Shown piece after piece: positions 16,571 through 25,283 of a DNA stretch of 41,980 nucleotides (positions are counted from its first letter, which is position 1; each line of letters starts with the position of its first letter). The translations under genes were made by a program, and so were the position numbers. Source of the DNA: Betaproteobacteria bacterium (GTDB lineage Bacteria > Pseudomonadota > Gammaproteobacteria > Burkholderiales > SG8-41); contig VGIF01000011.1 in the NCBI GenBank assembly GCA_016868015.1, positions 1 to 41,980 on the forward strand, read 5' to 3'. Under the pieces are notes generated by a model. The model saw only the letters and a list, made by a program, of their open reading frames with translations, had not been told where the DNA came from and made no database searches.

Positions 16571-16680
16571 GGAAACACTGAATAAGTTGATTCCATTCAT
16601 GGTTCGACAGGCTCACCACGAACGGAATCAACAACTTAGCGTTCGTCCTGAGCTCGTCGAAGGACTTGTTCGGTGTTTCC
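16571..16680. mobile_element. MITE-like palindromic element of about 110 bp
   Basis: Terminal inverted repeats GGAAACACTGAATAAGT (16571-16587) and ACTTGTTCGGTGTTTCC (16664-16680; two mismatches), flanked on both sides by TTAG, which may be a target-site duplication. Inside is a second palindrome of the common TTCGACAGGCTCA / CCTGAGCTCGTCGAA type. There is no room for a transposase, so it is non-autonomous. It occupies the gene-free gap 16339-16907; the remaining parts of that gap hold only a possible promoter for the gene at 15901-16338 and an uninterpretable stretch downstream of rhlE. Confidence 0.75.
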
Positions 16681-16907
16681 TTAGTGGTATCTTGGCGCCG
16701 CCGCGTGGGTGGGGCCGGTCGCGCGCAAGGCGCGTCCGGCTCATGGGGTGGCTTTAGTCGAGCTTGACGCTGATGCCGGTGACGAAGCTGTGCGGCAATA
16801 GGTAGCGTGCGCCACGCACCAGGATATCGATGTCGCTGCAGCACCAAGCGTGTACGGCGCGAGCGCGCGTGGACTAACGAGCGTGGATTGTTTTCAGCGT
16901 GTGCCGC

Positions 16908-18284
16908 TTACTTGCGCGTTGTGGACGTGCCGCCCAGCAGCGCCGACACCGGGCGCGCGCCGCGGCGCGACGGCGCGGCGGGTTTGGTGGAGGTCGTGGG
17001 TTCGGATGCCGCGGGTTCGTAGGGCTTGCTGAAATCGAAGCCGTCGTGCACGGCTTGGGCGATGGGTTTTTGCGTTGGGCGCTCGCGTGGCTCGCGCCGT
17101 TCACGCGGCGCATGATGATCGTGGCGATCGTAACGCGAGGCACGCTGATCGAGGTGGCCCACCGGCACGCGTTCGATCGGGCGCTTTAACAGTTTTTCGA
17201 TGTCGACCAGCAATCGGTGTTCGTCGTGGCACACCAGCGAAATCGCCTCGCCCGGCATGCCCGCGCGGCCAGTGCGCCCAATCCGGTGCACGTAATCTTC
17301 GGGCACGTAGGGCAATTCGAAATTGATGACGAAGGGCAACTGCTCGATATCGAGCCCGCGCGCGGCGATGTCGGTGGCGACCAGGGCGGTGGCGCGGCCT
17401 TCTTTAAAATCCGCCAGCGCTTGTTCGCGCTCGGCCTGGCTGCGGTCGCTGTGGATGGCGGTGGCCTTGATGCCGTCGCGTTCCAGCTCGCGCGCGAGCT
17501 TGTTGCAATCTTTTTTCATGCGCAGGAACACCAGCACCTGCGACATCTCGCGTTGACGGATCAAGTTCGCGAGCAGCGTGCGCTTGCGCTCTTGCGAGAC
17601 TTCATAAACCCGGTGTGTCACCAGGTCGGCGGGGGCGTTGCGCCGCGCGACTTCGATCGACAGCGGGTTTTTCAACATCTGGCCGGCGAGTTTTTTGATG
17701 TCGTCGGAGAACGTCGCGGAGAACAGCAGACTTTGCCGTTGCGTGGGTAAAAGCGCGAGGATGCGCCGGATGTCGGGTAAAAAACCCATGTCGAGCATGC
17801 GGTCGGCCTCGTCCAGCACCAGGATTTGCACTTGGCCCAGGTTGACGGTTTTTTGTTCGACGTGATCCAGCAGCCGCCCCGGCGTGGCGACGAGAATTTC
17901 CACCCCGGCCATCAGCGCCGCCTTTTGCGGCTTCATGTCCACGCCGCCGTAAACCACGGTGGCGCGCAGCGGCAGGTGGGTGCCGTAACCTTGCACGGAC
18001 TCGTGCACCTGCGCCGCGAGCTCGCGCGTGGGCGTTAGCACCAGCGCGCGCACCGGGTGACGCGCGGGAGAGGGGCTGGTGTTGGCCTGGGGCGCAAGGA
18101 TTTGCAGCAGCGGCAGGGTAAAACCGGCGGTCTTGCCGGTGCCCGTTTGTGCGCAGCCCATCAGATCACGCCCGGCCAGCACGGCGGGTATGGCCTGGGC
18201 CTGGATTGGGGTGGGTTCGGTATAACCTTGCTCCGCGACCGCGCGTTGCAGTTCGGGCAATAAATTAAGCTGGGCAAAAGACAT
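16908..18284 (-). CDS. rhlE: DEAD-box ATP-dependent RNA helicase RhlE
   Basis: 458 residues from the ATG giving [16 protein letters not shown], the usual RhlE start; the 47 extra residues of the tracked ORF are upstream DNA. All helicase motifs are present: the Q motif ([11 protein letters not shown]), AQTGTGKT (Walker A), [19 protein letters not shown] (VLDEADRML), SAT (FSATFSDDI), [11 protein letters not shown] and [11 protein letters not shown] basic, low-complexity tail follows residue 380 ([17 protein letters not shown]), then a [15 protein letters not shown] end; such tails bind RNA in RhlE. It unwinds RNA in ribosome assembly and RNA turnover. It is divergent from the HNH gene. The Shine-Dalgarno is weak. 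Confidence 0.95.
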   Translation of the reverse strand: MSFAQLNLLPELQRAVAEQGYTEPTPIQAQAIPAVLAGRDLMGCAQTGTGKTAGFTLPLLQILAPQANTSPSPARHPVRALVLTPTRELAAQVHESVQGYGTHLPLRATVVYGGVDMKPQKAALMAGVEILVATPGRLLDHVEQKTVNLGQVQILVLDEADRMLDMGFLPDIRRILALLPTQRQSLLFSATFSDDIKKLAGQMLKNPLSIEVARRNAPADLVTHRVYEVSQERKRTLLANLIRQREMSQVLVFLRMKKDCNKLARELERDGIKATAIHSDRSQAEREQALADFKEGRATALVATDIAARGLDIEQLPFVINFELPYVPEDYVHRIGRTGRAGMPGEAISLVCHDEHRLLVDIEKLLKRPIERVPVGHLDQRASRYDRHDHHAPRERREPRERPTQKPIAQAVHDGFDFSKPYEPAASEPTTSTKPAAPSRRGARPVSALLGGTSTTRK

Positions 18285-18571
18285 CAGTAGGCGGTCAGCG
18301 TGGCGGCGCGGCCGCGGGCAACATTGCAACCCGGTAAAACGGGGCGTGCCGGAAGCGGTGCTAGGGGGGCGCTGCGGGTAGGGTGGTTCACAGGGCGGGA
18401 AGTATACCGGAGCGGTCTCATTCACGCCATCTGGCGCAAATTTGTGCGAACTTATGCCATGGCGGCGGCGCTACCCGGAGATCGCTGGCCGAAATCTTCC
18501 AAAAATTTGCATTTCTGGTAGTGTATTACGACATTGGACAACGAAATTGCACTTAAATCGTTAGTAGTGAC

Positions 18572-19186
18572 ATGGATCAGATCGCCATCGAACCCATCGC
18601 CCAACGCTCGGCACTGCCTTTGGTGCTGACGCTGGATACCCACGGCGTGCCGCATCGCTGGATCACCTGGCAGCACGCTTGTTATTACTATGCCAAGGAT
18701 CAGGTGGCGTGGAGCCTCGGCGAAAACGCCTTTACCGTGTACGGCGGGATGAACCGCTTGACCGGCGAGCGCTCCGAAATCACCGCCAGCAGCATTATCG
18801 CGGTGAAGGGCAGGGCGATGGCGATGAAATCGTTTAACCAGGTGCCGCCGCTGAATAACCGCGAACTGTTCCATCGCGACCGGCAAATCTGCGCCTACTG
18901 CGCGGCGCCGTTTGCGCCCACCAAGCTTACGCGCGATCACATCAAACCATTTTCCAAGGGCGGCAAGGATACCTGGATGAACGTGGTGACCGCGTGCCGT
19001 TCGTGCAACGAAAAAAAATCCGACCGCACGCCGGAAGGCGCGGGCATGGAGCTGGTGTATTTGCCCTACGTGCCCAATCGCGCGGAGTATCTGATACTCA
19101 CCAACCGCCGCATCCTCGCCGACCAGATGGAATTTCTGGCGCAGCACGTGCCGGCGCAGAGCCGGTTGCATCAAAGGGTGGCTTAG
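18572..19186 (+). CDS. HNH endonuclease family protein
   Basis: 204 residues. The HNH core occupies about residues 105-155: a zinc knuckle CAYC, the LTRDHIKPFSKGG strand-turn with the DH catalytic pair, the N of WMNVVTACRSC, and a second CRSC cysteine pair ending NEKKSDRTP. The preceding 100 residues (W-Q-H-A-C-YYYA and a GGMNRLTGERSEI segment) are typical of standalone bacterial HNH proteins of unknown biological role. There is no partner methylase, toxin or phage gene nearby. The last residues (PAQSRLHQRVA) are encoded by the first copy of a 23-bp direct repeat, so the C-terminus may have been altered by repeat insertion. Confidence 0.88.
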   Translation: MDQIAIEPIAQRSALPLVLTLDTHGVPHRWITWQHACYYYAKDQVAWSLGENAFTVYGGMNRLTGERSEITASSIIAVKGRAMAMKSFNQVPPLNNRELFHRDRQICAYCAAPFAPTKLTRDHIKPFSKGGKDTWMNVVTACRSCNEKKSDRTPEGAGMELVYLPYVPNRAEYLILTNRRILADQMEFLAQHVPAQSRLHQRVA

Positions 19187-19232
19187 CCGCGCGCCGGCAG
19201 CGTAACTGTCCGGCGCAGAGCCGGTTACATCA
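19151..19232. repeat. Pair of 23-bp direct repeats, each a small hairpin
   Basis: CCGGCGCAGAGCCGGTTGCA (plus TCA) at 19151-19173 and the same with one change (TTACA) at 19210-19232. CCGGC/GCCGG forms a 5-bp stem in each. The first copy lies inside the end of the HNH gene and the second lies 24 bases after its stop. Confidence 0.7.
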
Positions 19233-19262
19233 GAATGACGGGTAGTAGGGCGCGTTTTTCTT

Positions 19263-20030
19263 TTACCCTGCGCAGTTCGGCAGCGCCACCGCCTGCAACA
19301 CCTCTCCCGTAGCCGCCGTCTGCACGAACGCCGCCACGGCGAGATCTCGCGCCTTCCACGCTGGCGCCACACGGAATGCGTGTTTGATGATGTGACGTTC
19401 GTTTACCGCAAACGGCCCCGCCAATTCGCGCACCACGAAATCGTGTTCCAGCCGCTTGCCTTTGTTTTCGCCGGCGGTGACTTGATTGGCGAGCCGGTTT
19501 TCGTAAAGCGCGACAAACAGCGAAGCGCCGGCGGCTTTGCGATGCAGGGTTACGCGCGCCGAAGCCGTCAACGAGCCGGTGCTGCTGTTTAAAAATAGCC
19601 CTATGTCCGCGCCGGGCTTTTCGCTGTTGCGCGTTGCCACCTCCCGCGCGAAATCATTGCGCACGCCGGCACGGCGATAATCCTTGCCGTCCAGCATCAA
19701 CTGCGGCGTGTAAATTGTGCGGTTGCCGATGCGTGCATTCGCAAAGCGCTGGCGCTCGGTGAAACGCGCTTGCGCGAACGGATCTTTCCAGCCCAGGTAA
19801 TTCCAGTAGTCGACGTGATAGGCCAGCGTCACCACGCGATCGTCGCCAAAGCCGCGCGCGGGCAGCGCGCTCACCCAGCGGTCGGCGGGCGGGCAACTGT
19901 CGCAGCCTTCGGAGGTATAGAGCTCCAGCAACGCGACGCGCTGCGCGCCGCTGTTCGCGCTGCAAGTCGCGGCCAGCGCGTGGCTGGCGCTTAACATCAG
20001 CAAAGTAGCAAAACAGGCGGCAAGTTTCAT
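19263..20030 (-). CDS. Secreted DUF1223 thioredoxin-like protein
   Basis: 255 residues with a Sec signal peptide (MKLAACFATLLML to about ALAAT, residue 22). The mature start carries VALLELYTSEGCDSCPPADRW, the DUF1223 signature in which two Cys sit in a C-x-x-C motif like thioredoxin-fold proteins. TLAYHVDYWNYLGWKDPFA and YTPQLMLDGKDYRR are further family segments. A beta-sandwich-like C-terminal part follows from about residue 145. The biological role of DUF1223 is not established; a periplasmic redox function is an inference from the CxxC. It is a single gene on the minus strand, downstream of Bug 6 and separated from it by a terminator. Confidence 0.9.
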   Translation of the reverse strand: MKLAACFATLLMLSASHALAATCSANSGAQRVALLELYTSEGCDSCPPADRWVSALPARGFGDDRVVTLAYHVDYWNYLGWKDPFAQARFTERQRFANARIGNRTIYTPQLMLDGKDYRRAGVRNDFAREVATRNSEKPGADIGLFLNSSTGSLTASARVTLHRKAAGASLFVALYENRLANQVTAGENKGKRLEHDFVVRELAGPFAVNERHIIKHAFRVAPAWKARDLAVAAFVQTAATGEVLQAVALPNCAG

Positions 20031-20100
20031 GGCGGTCTATTAATGCAATTCGCAGCGGTGGCCAATTCGGTTACAGCCTTGCGCGAGCGCGCCACGCCCA

Positions 20101-20137
20101 ATAAAAAGCGGGTTAAGCATTGCGCTCAACCCGCTTT
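20101..20137 (-). terminator. Rho-independent terminator after Bug 6
   Basis: A 10-bp perfect stem AAAGCGGGTT / AACCCGCTTT with a 13-base loop, followed on the minus strand by TTTAT. It lies 68 bases past the Bug 6 stop. A-residues on the other flank would also give a U-tract for plus-strand transcripts. Confidence 0.85.
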
Positions 20138-20163
20138 AAAAAAACAATTAAATCAATTACTTA
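20135..20163 (-). repeat. AT-rich intergenic element, copy E
   Basis: Minus strand: TAAGTAATTGATTTAATTG and a T-tract running straight into the terminator stem, 41 bases after the Bug 6 stop. Confidence 0.78.
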
Positions 20164-20204
20164 TGAGGGTAACGTTTTTTCGCTCACGCCTAACCCCTCA
20201 CGCC

Positions 20205-21194
20205 TCACAGCTTTTCAAACTTGATCGCCTTTACCACCTCGGCGGTTTCTTTCGACTCGGCGCGGATCAGCGCGATCACGTCTTGCGGTTGGTTACCCAC
20301 CGGGGTCAAGCCGTCGCTCAGAATGCGCGATCTGACATCGGGCGCATTGAGCGCTTTGACCAGCACACCGTTTAAGGTGTTGATGATGGTTTTGGGCGTC
20401 GCGACGGGCGCGAGGATGCTGTGCCAGGTCAAGTACTTGAAATTGGGTAAACCCGACTCATGCACCGTGGGTATGTCGGGCAGCGCCGGGTTGCGTTCGA
20501 GCGAGGTCACCGCCAGGCCGCGCAGCTTGCCCGATTTCACATGCGGGATCGCCACCAGCGGGTTCATCATGAACATTTGCACATGGCCGCCGAGCAACTC
20601 GGTCACCGCTTGCCCGGTCCCCTTGTAGGCGATGGCCACGATGTTAATGCCCGCTGCTTTGGCGAAGTTGGCGATGCCCAGCACGTTGCCGGTGCCGGTG
20701 GTGGCGTGGTTGAGCTTGCCCGGGTGCGCTTTGGCGAGCGCGATAAATTCCGCAGCCGTTTTCGCCGCCACCGAGGGGTGCACCACCATCACGTTGCCGC
20801 CGGTGGTCAACTGCGTGATCGGCATGAAATCGCGCTCCGGATCGTAGGGCAGTTTTTTGTAGACGTGCTGATTGATGGTCAGGCCGCTGTTGGCGGCGAG
20901 AATAATCGTGTAGCCGTCAGGCGGTGCCTTGGCGCCGATTTCAAAGCCCACCACGCCGCCCGCGCTGCCGCGGTTGTCGACCACGAACGGCTGCCCCAGC
21001 GCGTCGGCCAGCTTGGAGGCCATCAGACGCGACAGAATATCGCTGGGCCCGCCGGGCACGAACGGCGCCACAAAACGTACCGGGCGAGTGGGGTATTTAT
21101 CGGCGCCTTTTTGCGCCTGCGCGTAGACACTGGAAACAGTGGATACACCCAAAATCAAAACGAGACTTGCAGATAGCTTTGCTGCGTGATGCAT
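20205..21194 (-). CDS. Bug/TctC-family periplasmic solute-binding protein 6
   Basis: 329 residues from the ATG at 21194 behind GGAGGAAGCA; the tracked start four codons earlier overlaps that ribosome site. A signal peptide ends near SSVYAQAQ (about residue 27). Family strands are YPTRPVRFVAPFVPGGPSD, VVDNRGSAGGVVGFEIGAK and PPDGYTII, with LPYDPERDFMPITQL and VAIAYKGTGQA forming the second ligand wall. Canonical periplasmic Bug protein. A terminator follows it. Upstream is a 544-base gene-free gap that holds a MITE and repeat copy F before the divergent dehydrogenase gene. Confidence 0.93.
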   Translation of the reverse strand: MHHAAKLSASLVLILGVSTVSSVYAQAQKGADKYPTRPVRFVAPFVPGGPSDILSRLMASKLADALGQPFVVDNRGSAGGVVGFEIGAKAPPDGYTIILAANSGLTINQHVYKKLPYDPERDFMPITQLTTGGNVMVVHPSVAAKTAAEFIALAKAHPGKLNHATTGTGNVLGIANFAKAAGINIVAIAYKGTGQAVTELLGGHVQMFMMNPLVAIPHVKSGKLRGLAVTSLERNPALPDIPTVHESGLPNFKYLTWHSILAPVATPKTIINTLNGVLVKALNAPDVRSRILSDGLTPVGNQPQDVIALIRAESKETAEVVKAIKFEKL

Positions 21195-21295
21195 TGCTTC
21201 CTCCATCGTTGGTTTGGTTGAATAGCCGAATGCTGTTGTTACGAGTGCTGGTCTTTCTGCGTATAGGCGGGTTGATGCAATTTTTTTTGGGGGGG

Positions 21296-21464
21296 CTAGC
21301 AGCCTGTCGGACTTAACCCTGCCGGCTGCAAAATGAGCGGATGCGGTCCATATTTCCCCGGTTTCCCGCGCGAATAGTACGAACTTTTCGCTTGAAAACT
21401 GTGAAAATCTGTCCTCGCACCTCTCATTTTTCGCTTTGACAAGTTAAGTCCGACAGGCTGCTAG
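21296..21464. mobile_element. MITE / insertion-sequence remnant with 22-bp perfect terminal repeats
   Basis: CTAGCAGCCTGTCGGACTTA (plus AC) at 21296-21317 is exactly mirrored at 21443-21464, giving a 169-bp element. The outer CTAG may be the target duplication. The interior (about 125 bases) has no open frame for a transposase. I know this terminal sequence as a dispersed one in Proteobacteria, probably mobilised in trans by an IS with the same ends. The rest of the gap 21195-21738 shows only repeat copy F. Confidence 0.82.
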
Positions 21465-21604
21465 TCGGGCCGTTGCTGCGATGCGCGCGGCGGCAAGCGC
21501 CTTTGATGATGGTCCGTGTCGAAATGGCGCGACTATTCTGCCATTACGCAGGCCCCGCGCCTAGCGCTGGCCAATGGTGCAGCACCAGCGCCACAATTAA
21601 AACG

Positions 21605-21634
21605 TAAATATTTGATTTAAAAGGATATTTTTTA
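21605..21634 (+). repeat. AT-rich intergenic element, copy F
   Basis: TAAATATTTGATTTAAAAGG and a T-tract, 105 bases upstream of the dehydrogenase start, in the divergent gap shared with Bug 6. Confidence 0.7.
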
Positions 21635-21738
21635 CATCGTGCCGCGCATTTTGGACTGCGAACGAATGCCGGCATCAGCCTGCGCCGTCATCCGCGGCGC
21701 TACAATGCGCCGGGTGCAAGGCTAACGAGGAGACGCAG

Positions 21739-22629
21739 ATGAGTGAAACCGTGGGTTTGGTCGGCATGGGATTGATGGGGCAGGCGTTCAGCCACAACTT
21801 GTTGCAAGCCGGCTTCAAGGTTCAGGGCTACGATATCGATGAGCAACGCATGCGCCAACTCAGCGAACGCGGCGGCACGCCGGTGGAGTCGCCGGCGGCG
21901 GCGGCGCGCGGCGCGCGCTGGATTATCACGTCGCTGCCCAGCAGCGACATCGTACGCGAAGTGGCGCTGGGCAAAAAAGGCATTGCCGAGGGCGCTGCGC
22001 AGGGACTGATCTTCGCCGACGCCTCGACCTCGCGGCCGGAAGATTCGCAAAAACTGGGTGAAGCACTCGCGCAACGCGGCATCCGTTTTCTGGACGCCGC
22101 GGTGAGCGGCACCAGCGCCATGGCGCAAAAAAAAGATCTGATCGTGATTGCTGGCGGCGACGCGCAGGCGTTCAATGCCGCCGAGCCGATGTTCGCCGGT
22201 TTCAGCCGCGCGGCCTATCACATGGGCCCGGCGGGTTCGGGCGCAATGACCAAGCTGGTGATTAATCTGGTGCTGTTCGGCAATCGTCTCGCGCTCGCCG
22301 AGGGCCTGGTGCTCGGCACCAAGGCGGGCTTGCAAACCGACAATTTGCTCAAAGTGCTGCAAGACGGCGCGTGCAGTTCCAAGACCATGATCGACAAAGG
22401 CCCGAAAATGTTGCAAGGCGATTTCACGCCCGAGGGCCATGTGAAAACGTCGTTGAAAGACGGCCGGCTCGCGCTCGAACAAGGCGCGCGCTTCGGCGCG
22501 CCGATGCTGGTGGCAAGCCTGTGGACGCAGTTGCAGCAAGCGGCGTATCAGCAGGGGCTTGCCGATGTCGACAGCTCGGCGTTTATCGAAGTGCTGCGGG
22601 GGATGGCGGGGTTGCCTCAGCGGAAATAA
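21739..22629 (+). CDS. NAD(P)-dependent oxidoreductase of the 3-hydroxyisobutyrate dehydrogenase family
   Basis: 296 residues, full length. The Rossmann dinucleotide site is GLVGMGLMGQ at residues 6-15. The family substrate loop AAVSGTSAMAQKKDL holds the conserved S-G-x-x-x-A. GSGAMTKLVINL places the catalytic Lys at about residue 172, and the C-terminal helical domain has FTPEGHVKTSLKD. These enzymes oxidise beta-hydroxy acids (3-hydroxyisobutyrate, tartronate semialdehyde and similar) or reduce small aldehydes. GAGGAGACGCAG is a strong ribosome site. It is divergent from Bug 6, so the two may serve the same acid. Repeat copy G begins at its own stop codon. The exact substrate is unknown. 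Confidence 0.92.
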   Translation: MSETVGLVGMGLMGQAFSHNLLQAGFKVQGYDIDEQRMRQLSERGGTPVESPAAAARGARWIITSLPSSDIVREVALGKKGIAEGAAQGLIFADASTSRPEDSQKLGEALAQRGIRFLDAAVSGTSAMAQKKDLIVIAGGDAQAFNAAEPMFAGFSRAAYHMGPAGSGAMTKLVINLVLFGNRLALAEGLVLGTKAGLQTDNLLKVLQDGACSSKTMIDKGPKMLQGDFTPEGHVKTSLKDGRLALEQGARFGAPMLVASLWTQLQQAAYQQGLADVDSSAFIEVLRGMAGLPQRK

Positions 22630-22654
22630 AAAGTATAATAAAATCAAGTGCTTA
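22627..22654 (-). repeat. AT-rich intergenic element, copy G
   Basis: Minus strand: TAAGCACTTGATTTTATTA and a T-tract that includes the TAA stop of the preceding gene. It lies upstream of the CHAT operon. Confidence 0.72.
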
Positions 22655-22667
22655 AATTATTTTTATG

Positions 22668-22698
22668 GTGCAAGGTTACAACCTTCGGTCTATTGCAC
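22668..22698. promoter_or_regulatory. Nested palindrome upstream of the CHAT operon (possible operator)
   Basis: AAGGTTACAACCTT (22672-22685) is a perfect 6-2-6 palindrome. GTGCAA (22668) and TTGCAC (22693) form a second inverted pair around it. It lies 66 bases before the GTG start. No regulator is identified. Confidence 0.4.
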
Positions 22699-22763
22699 GA
22701 GCCCGCGGCGGCGCCTAGAGTGGCGCTGCTCGCGCATCGCGCAGCATCGACTGGGAGGCGGTT

Positions 22764-25283
22764 GTGAATTCTCGGCATTCGAACTGGCGCTGGCTGGCTG
22801 TTTTGTTGCTGTCGATCGGGATTGGTAACGCCAACGCGCAAAGTGATGCGCTCATCTTGCAGCAACAAGCGATTAAACGCATCGACGCCTTTGTTCTGCA
22901 TTTTCGGCAGACCGGCGATTTCAAGCGCATGAACGAATTCCTGGCGCCCGCGCAGCAAGAGCTGGTGGCGAGCGCGCAAGCGTTTGAGGCGCGTAAGGAC
23001 GTTGCCAACCTGGTGGTGTCGCTCTACCGGCTCGCCGAAGTGCAGCGCTTGCAAGGCCATTGGCAAAACGCGGTTAAGCTCTATCAGCAAACGCTGGCGC
23101 TTGCGCGTAAGGTCAACGATGAGTTGCATCAAGCGCGCGCGCTCGGCCGCATGGCGCTTGCCAAGCGCAATGCACGCGATTCGCAAGGGGCGCTCGAGGA
23201 CGCGACGCGCGCCGTTACCCACGCGCAACGCGCCGGCGATGCCGCGGTGTTGTTCGACGCGCTTAACATCAGGGCGCAGGTGCAAGTCGATCACGGCGAT
23301 ATCGCGGCGGCGAACGAAACTTTGACACGCGCTTTTGATGCAGCCAGGGCCAGCAACAAACCGTAATCGCTGTACTTTTTTTACCTGGATCGAGCGGACA
23401 TCTACGCCAAACTCGCCGAACCCTGCGAAAGCGGGCGCGAGCCGAGCGGCTGCAAGGAGCGTTTCGACCAGATGGAGGCCGATTATCGCCAGGCACGCGA
23501 CATTGCCCAGCGCGAGGGTTGGGCGGGCTTGGCGCGCATGATGGACGACATGATGAAGCGGCTCGCGCTCAGGCGCAAATTGAGTCACTCGATGGCGCAA
23601 GTGCAAGGCGCCGTCAAAAACCTGTTCAACCCGCGCACGGCGCGCGAAGTCTTGGTCAACGAACAATTCGTCGCGCGCGACCAGACCAATGCCGCGCAAT
23701 TGGAAGTCATGTTCCGCCAACTGGTGCAAGAAAACGCGCGGCTGGGTCCCTACGCGGAACTCACCGGTTACCGCATGCACGTGACCGACGCGCACTTGCG
23801 GCAGTTGCGCGGCGATAAAGCGGGCGCGGTGCAGGCGTTTGGCAAGGCGATCGACTTGATCGAGCGCGACCGGCGCGGGCTCGCCGAGGAACGCGCGCGC
23901 GCGGCGTACTTGCGGGACAAGGTGGTGGTGTATGACGGCGCGATCGCGGAACTGCTCGACCAAAAACGCCACGCCGAGGCGTTTGACTTGATGGAGCGCA
24001 GCCGCTCGCGCGCCCTGAGCGCCCTATTGGCCAAAAAAGAGTTGGTGCTGGGCAGCGCGCAAGAGCGCACGGCTTATGGCAAGTCGCTCGAACTGCGCAG
24101 CCGCATCGCGCGGCTGCAAAACGATCACTTCGCGCTGGCGGCGGGCAAAGATGCCAGCCCGCGGCAACTCGCCGGATATTCGACGCAAATCCGGCAACTC
24201 GAAGCCGAGCATGGCAAGCTGCTGTCGCAATTGGAGCAACAATCCCCGAAGCTCAAAGAGCTGGTGGAGTCGCGCCCGGCGCGGCTAAGCGAGCTGCAAA
24301 AAGCGGCGCGCGCCGAAGGTTTTGAAGTGCTGCAATACCTGGTGCGAGACAACGACGTGGTGCTGTGGTACATCGGCGCCGAGCGCGTCGAGGTGCGAGC
24401 GGTGTTTTTGACGCGCGCCGCGCTGGTGGAAAAGGTCGCGGCCTTGCAGGCGAGTCTCGCCAACCCGCAAACGGCGTTTGACGAACGCATCGCGCGTCAA
24501 CTGTATTTGTTTTTGCTCGAACCGGCGCGCGCGTGGCTCACCGGCAAGCGCGTGGTGGTGATCCCGCATGACGTGCTGCATGTGCTGCCGTTTCAAGCCT
24601 TGATCGCGCCCGGCGGCGAGCCGTGGGGCGCAGGCGCGCAAATCACGTACGCACCGAGCGCCACCGTGCTGCTGGGGCTTGCGCCGGCGCGCCAGATCAA
24701 GGACGGCAAAATGCTCGCTATCGCCGATCCGTCGATTCCCGCCGCGCGCGAGGAAGTGCGGGCTATCGGCGCGCTGTATCCGGGTAGCAAGGTCGAGTTC
24801 GGGCGGCTTACCACCGAGGGCGAAGTCAAAGCCTGGGCAAAGGACTACAATCTGCTGCATCTTTCGGTGCACGGAAAATTCGATGCGAGCGAGCCGTTGT
24901 TTTCACATCTGGCGTTCGCAAGGGGCGGGCAAAGTGATCAAGACGACGGCAAACTCACCGCGGCGGAAATTTTTGGTTTGCCGCTCGAGGGCGCGCAGCT
25001 CGTGGTGTTAAGCGCGTGCGAAACCGGCAGGGCCGAGGTTACGCGCGGCGACGAGGTGATGGGGCTCACGCGCGCTTTTCTCTACGCCGGCGCGCAGCGG
25101 CTGATCGTGTCGCAATGGAACGTGTCGTCGGAGTCGACCCGGCTGTGGATGGAGACTTTTTATCGCGAGGCGCAACGCGAGCTGCCGGCCGAGGCCGCGC
25201 GGCGCGCGCTCATCGCGGTCAGATCGAATAAAGCGTTTAGCCACCCTCATTACTGGGCGGCGTTCACCATGGTTGGCCGATGA
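22764..25283 (+). pseudogene. Secreted TPR-CHAT (caspase-like) protein, interrupted by an in-frame TAA
   Basis: GTG start behind GGGAGGCG, then a Sec signal peptide (to about NANAQS, residue 26). TPR-type helical hairpins follow (SLYRLAEVQRLQGHWQNAVK, ALGRMALAKRNARDSQGALE) to codon 200. Codon 201 is TAA (23364-23366), yet the same frame continues without shift (SLYFFYLDRADIYAKLAEP) to 25283, about 839 codons in all. The C-terminal half has more helices, a coiled region near 24100-24300 and a CHAT protease domain. His467 (LHLSVHGKFD) and Cys516 (VLSACETG), numbered from the ATG at 23472, form the dyad. An AAGGAG 12 bases before that ATG could re-initiate translation, giving a CHAT half without a signal peptide. 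The nonsense codon may be real or an error. First gene of a coupled operon. Confidence 0.85.

Noticed and set aside
16740-16850. Possible remnant of an outer-membrane protein end on the minus strand (RYLLPHSFVTGISVKLD)
   Set aside because: The frame is only about 39 codons between stops, has no start and no clear family. It was too short to support a pseudogene call.
18572-19186. Restriction-modification system around the HNH gene
   Set aside because: No methyltransferase or specificity subunit is adjacent, and both neighbours are unrelated.
21700-22647. 315-aa minus-strand ORF
   Set aside because: Antisense to the dehydrogenase gene, whose motifs are unmistakable.
22644-23972. 442-aa minus-strand ORF
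   Set aside because: Antisense to the TPR-CHAT gene, with no motif and shadow composition. Its length comes from GC bias.
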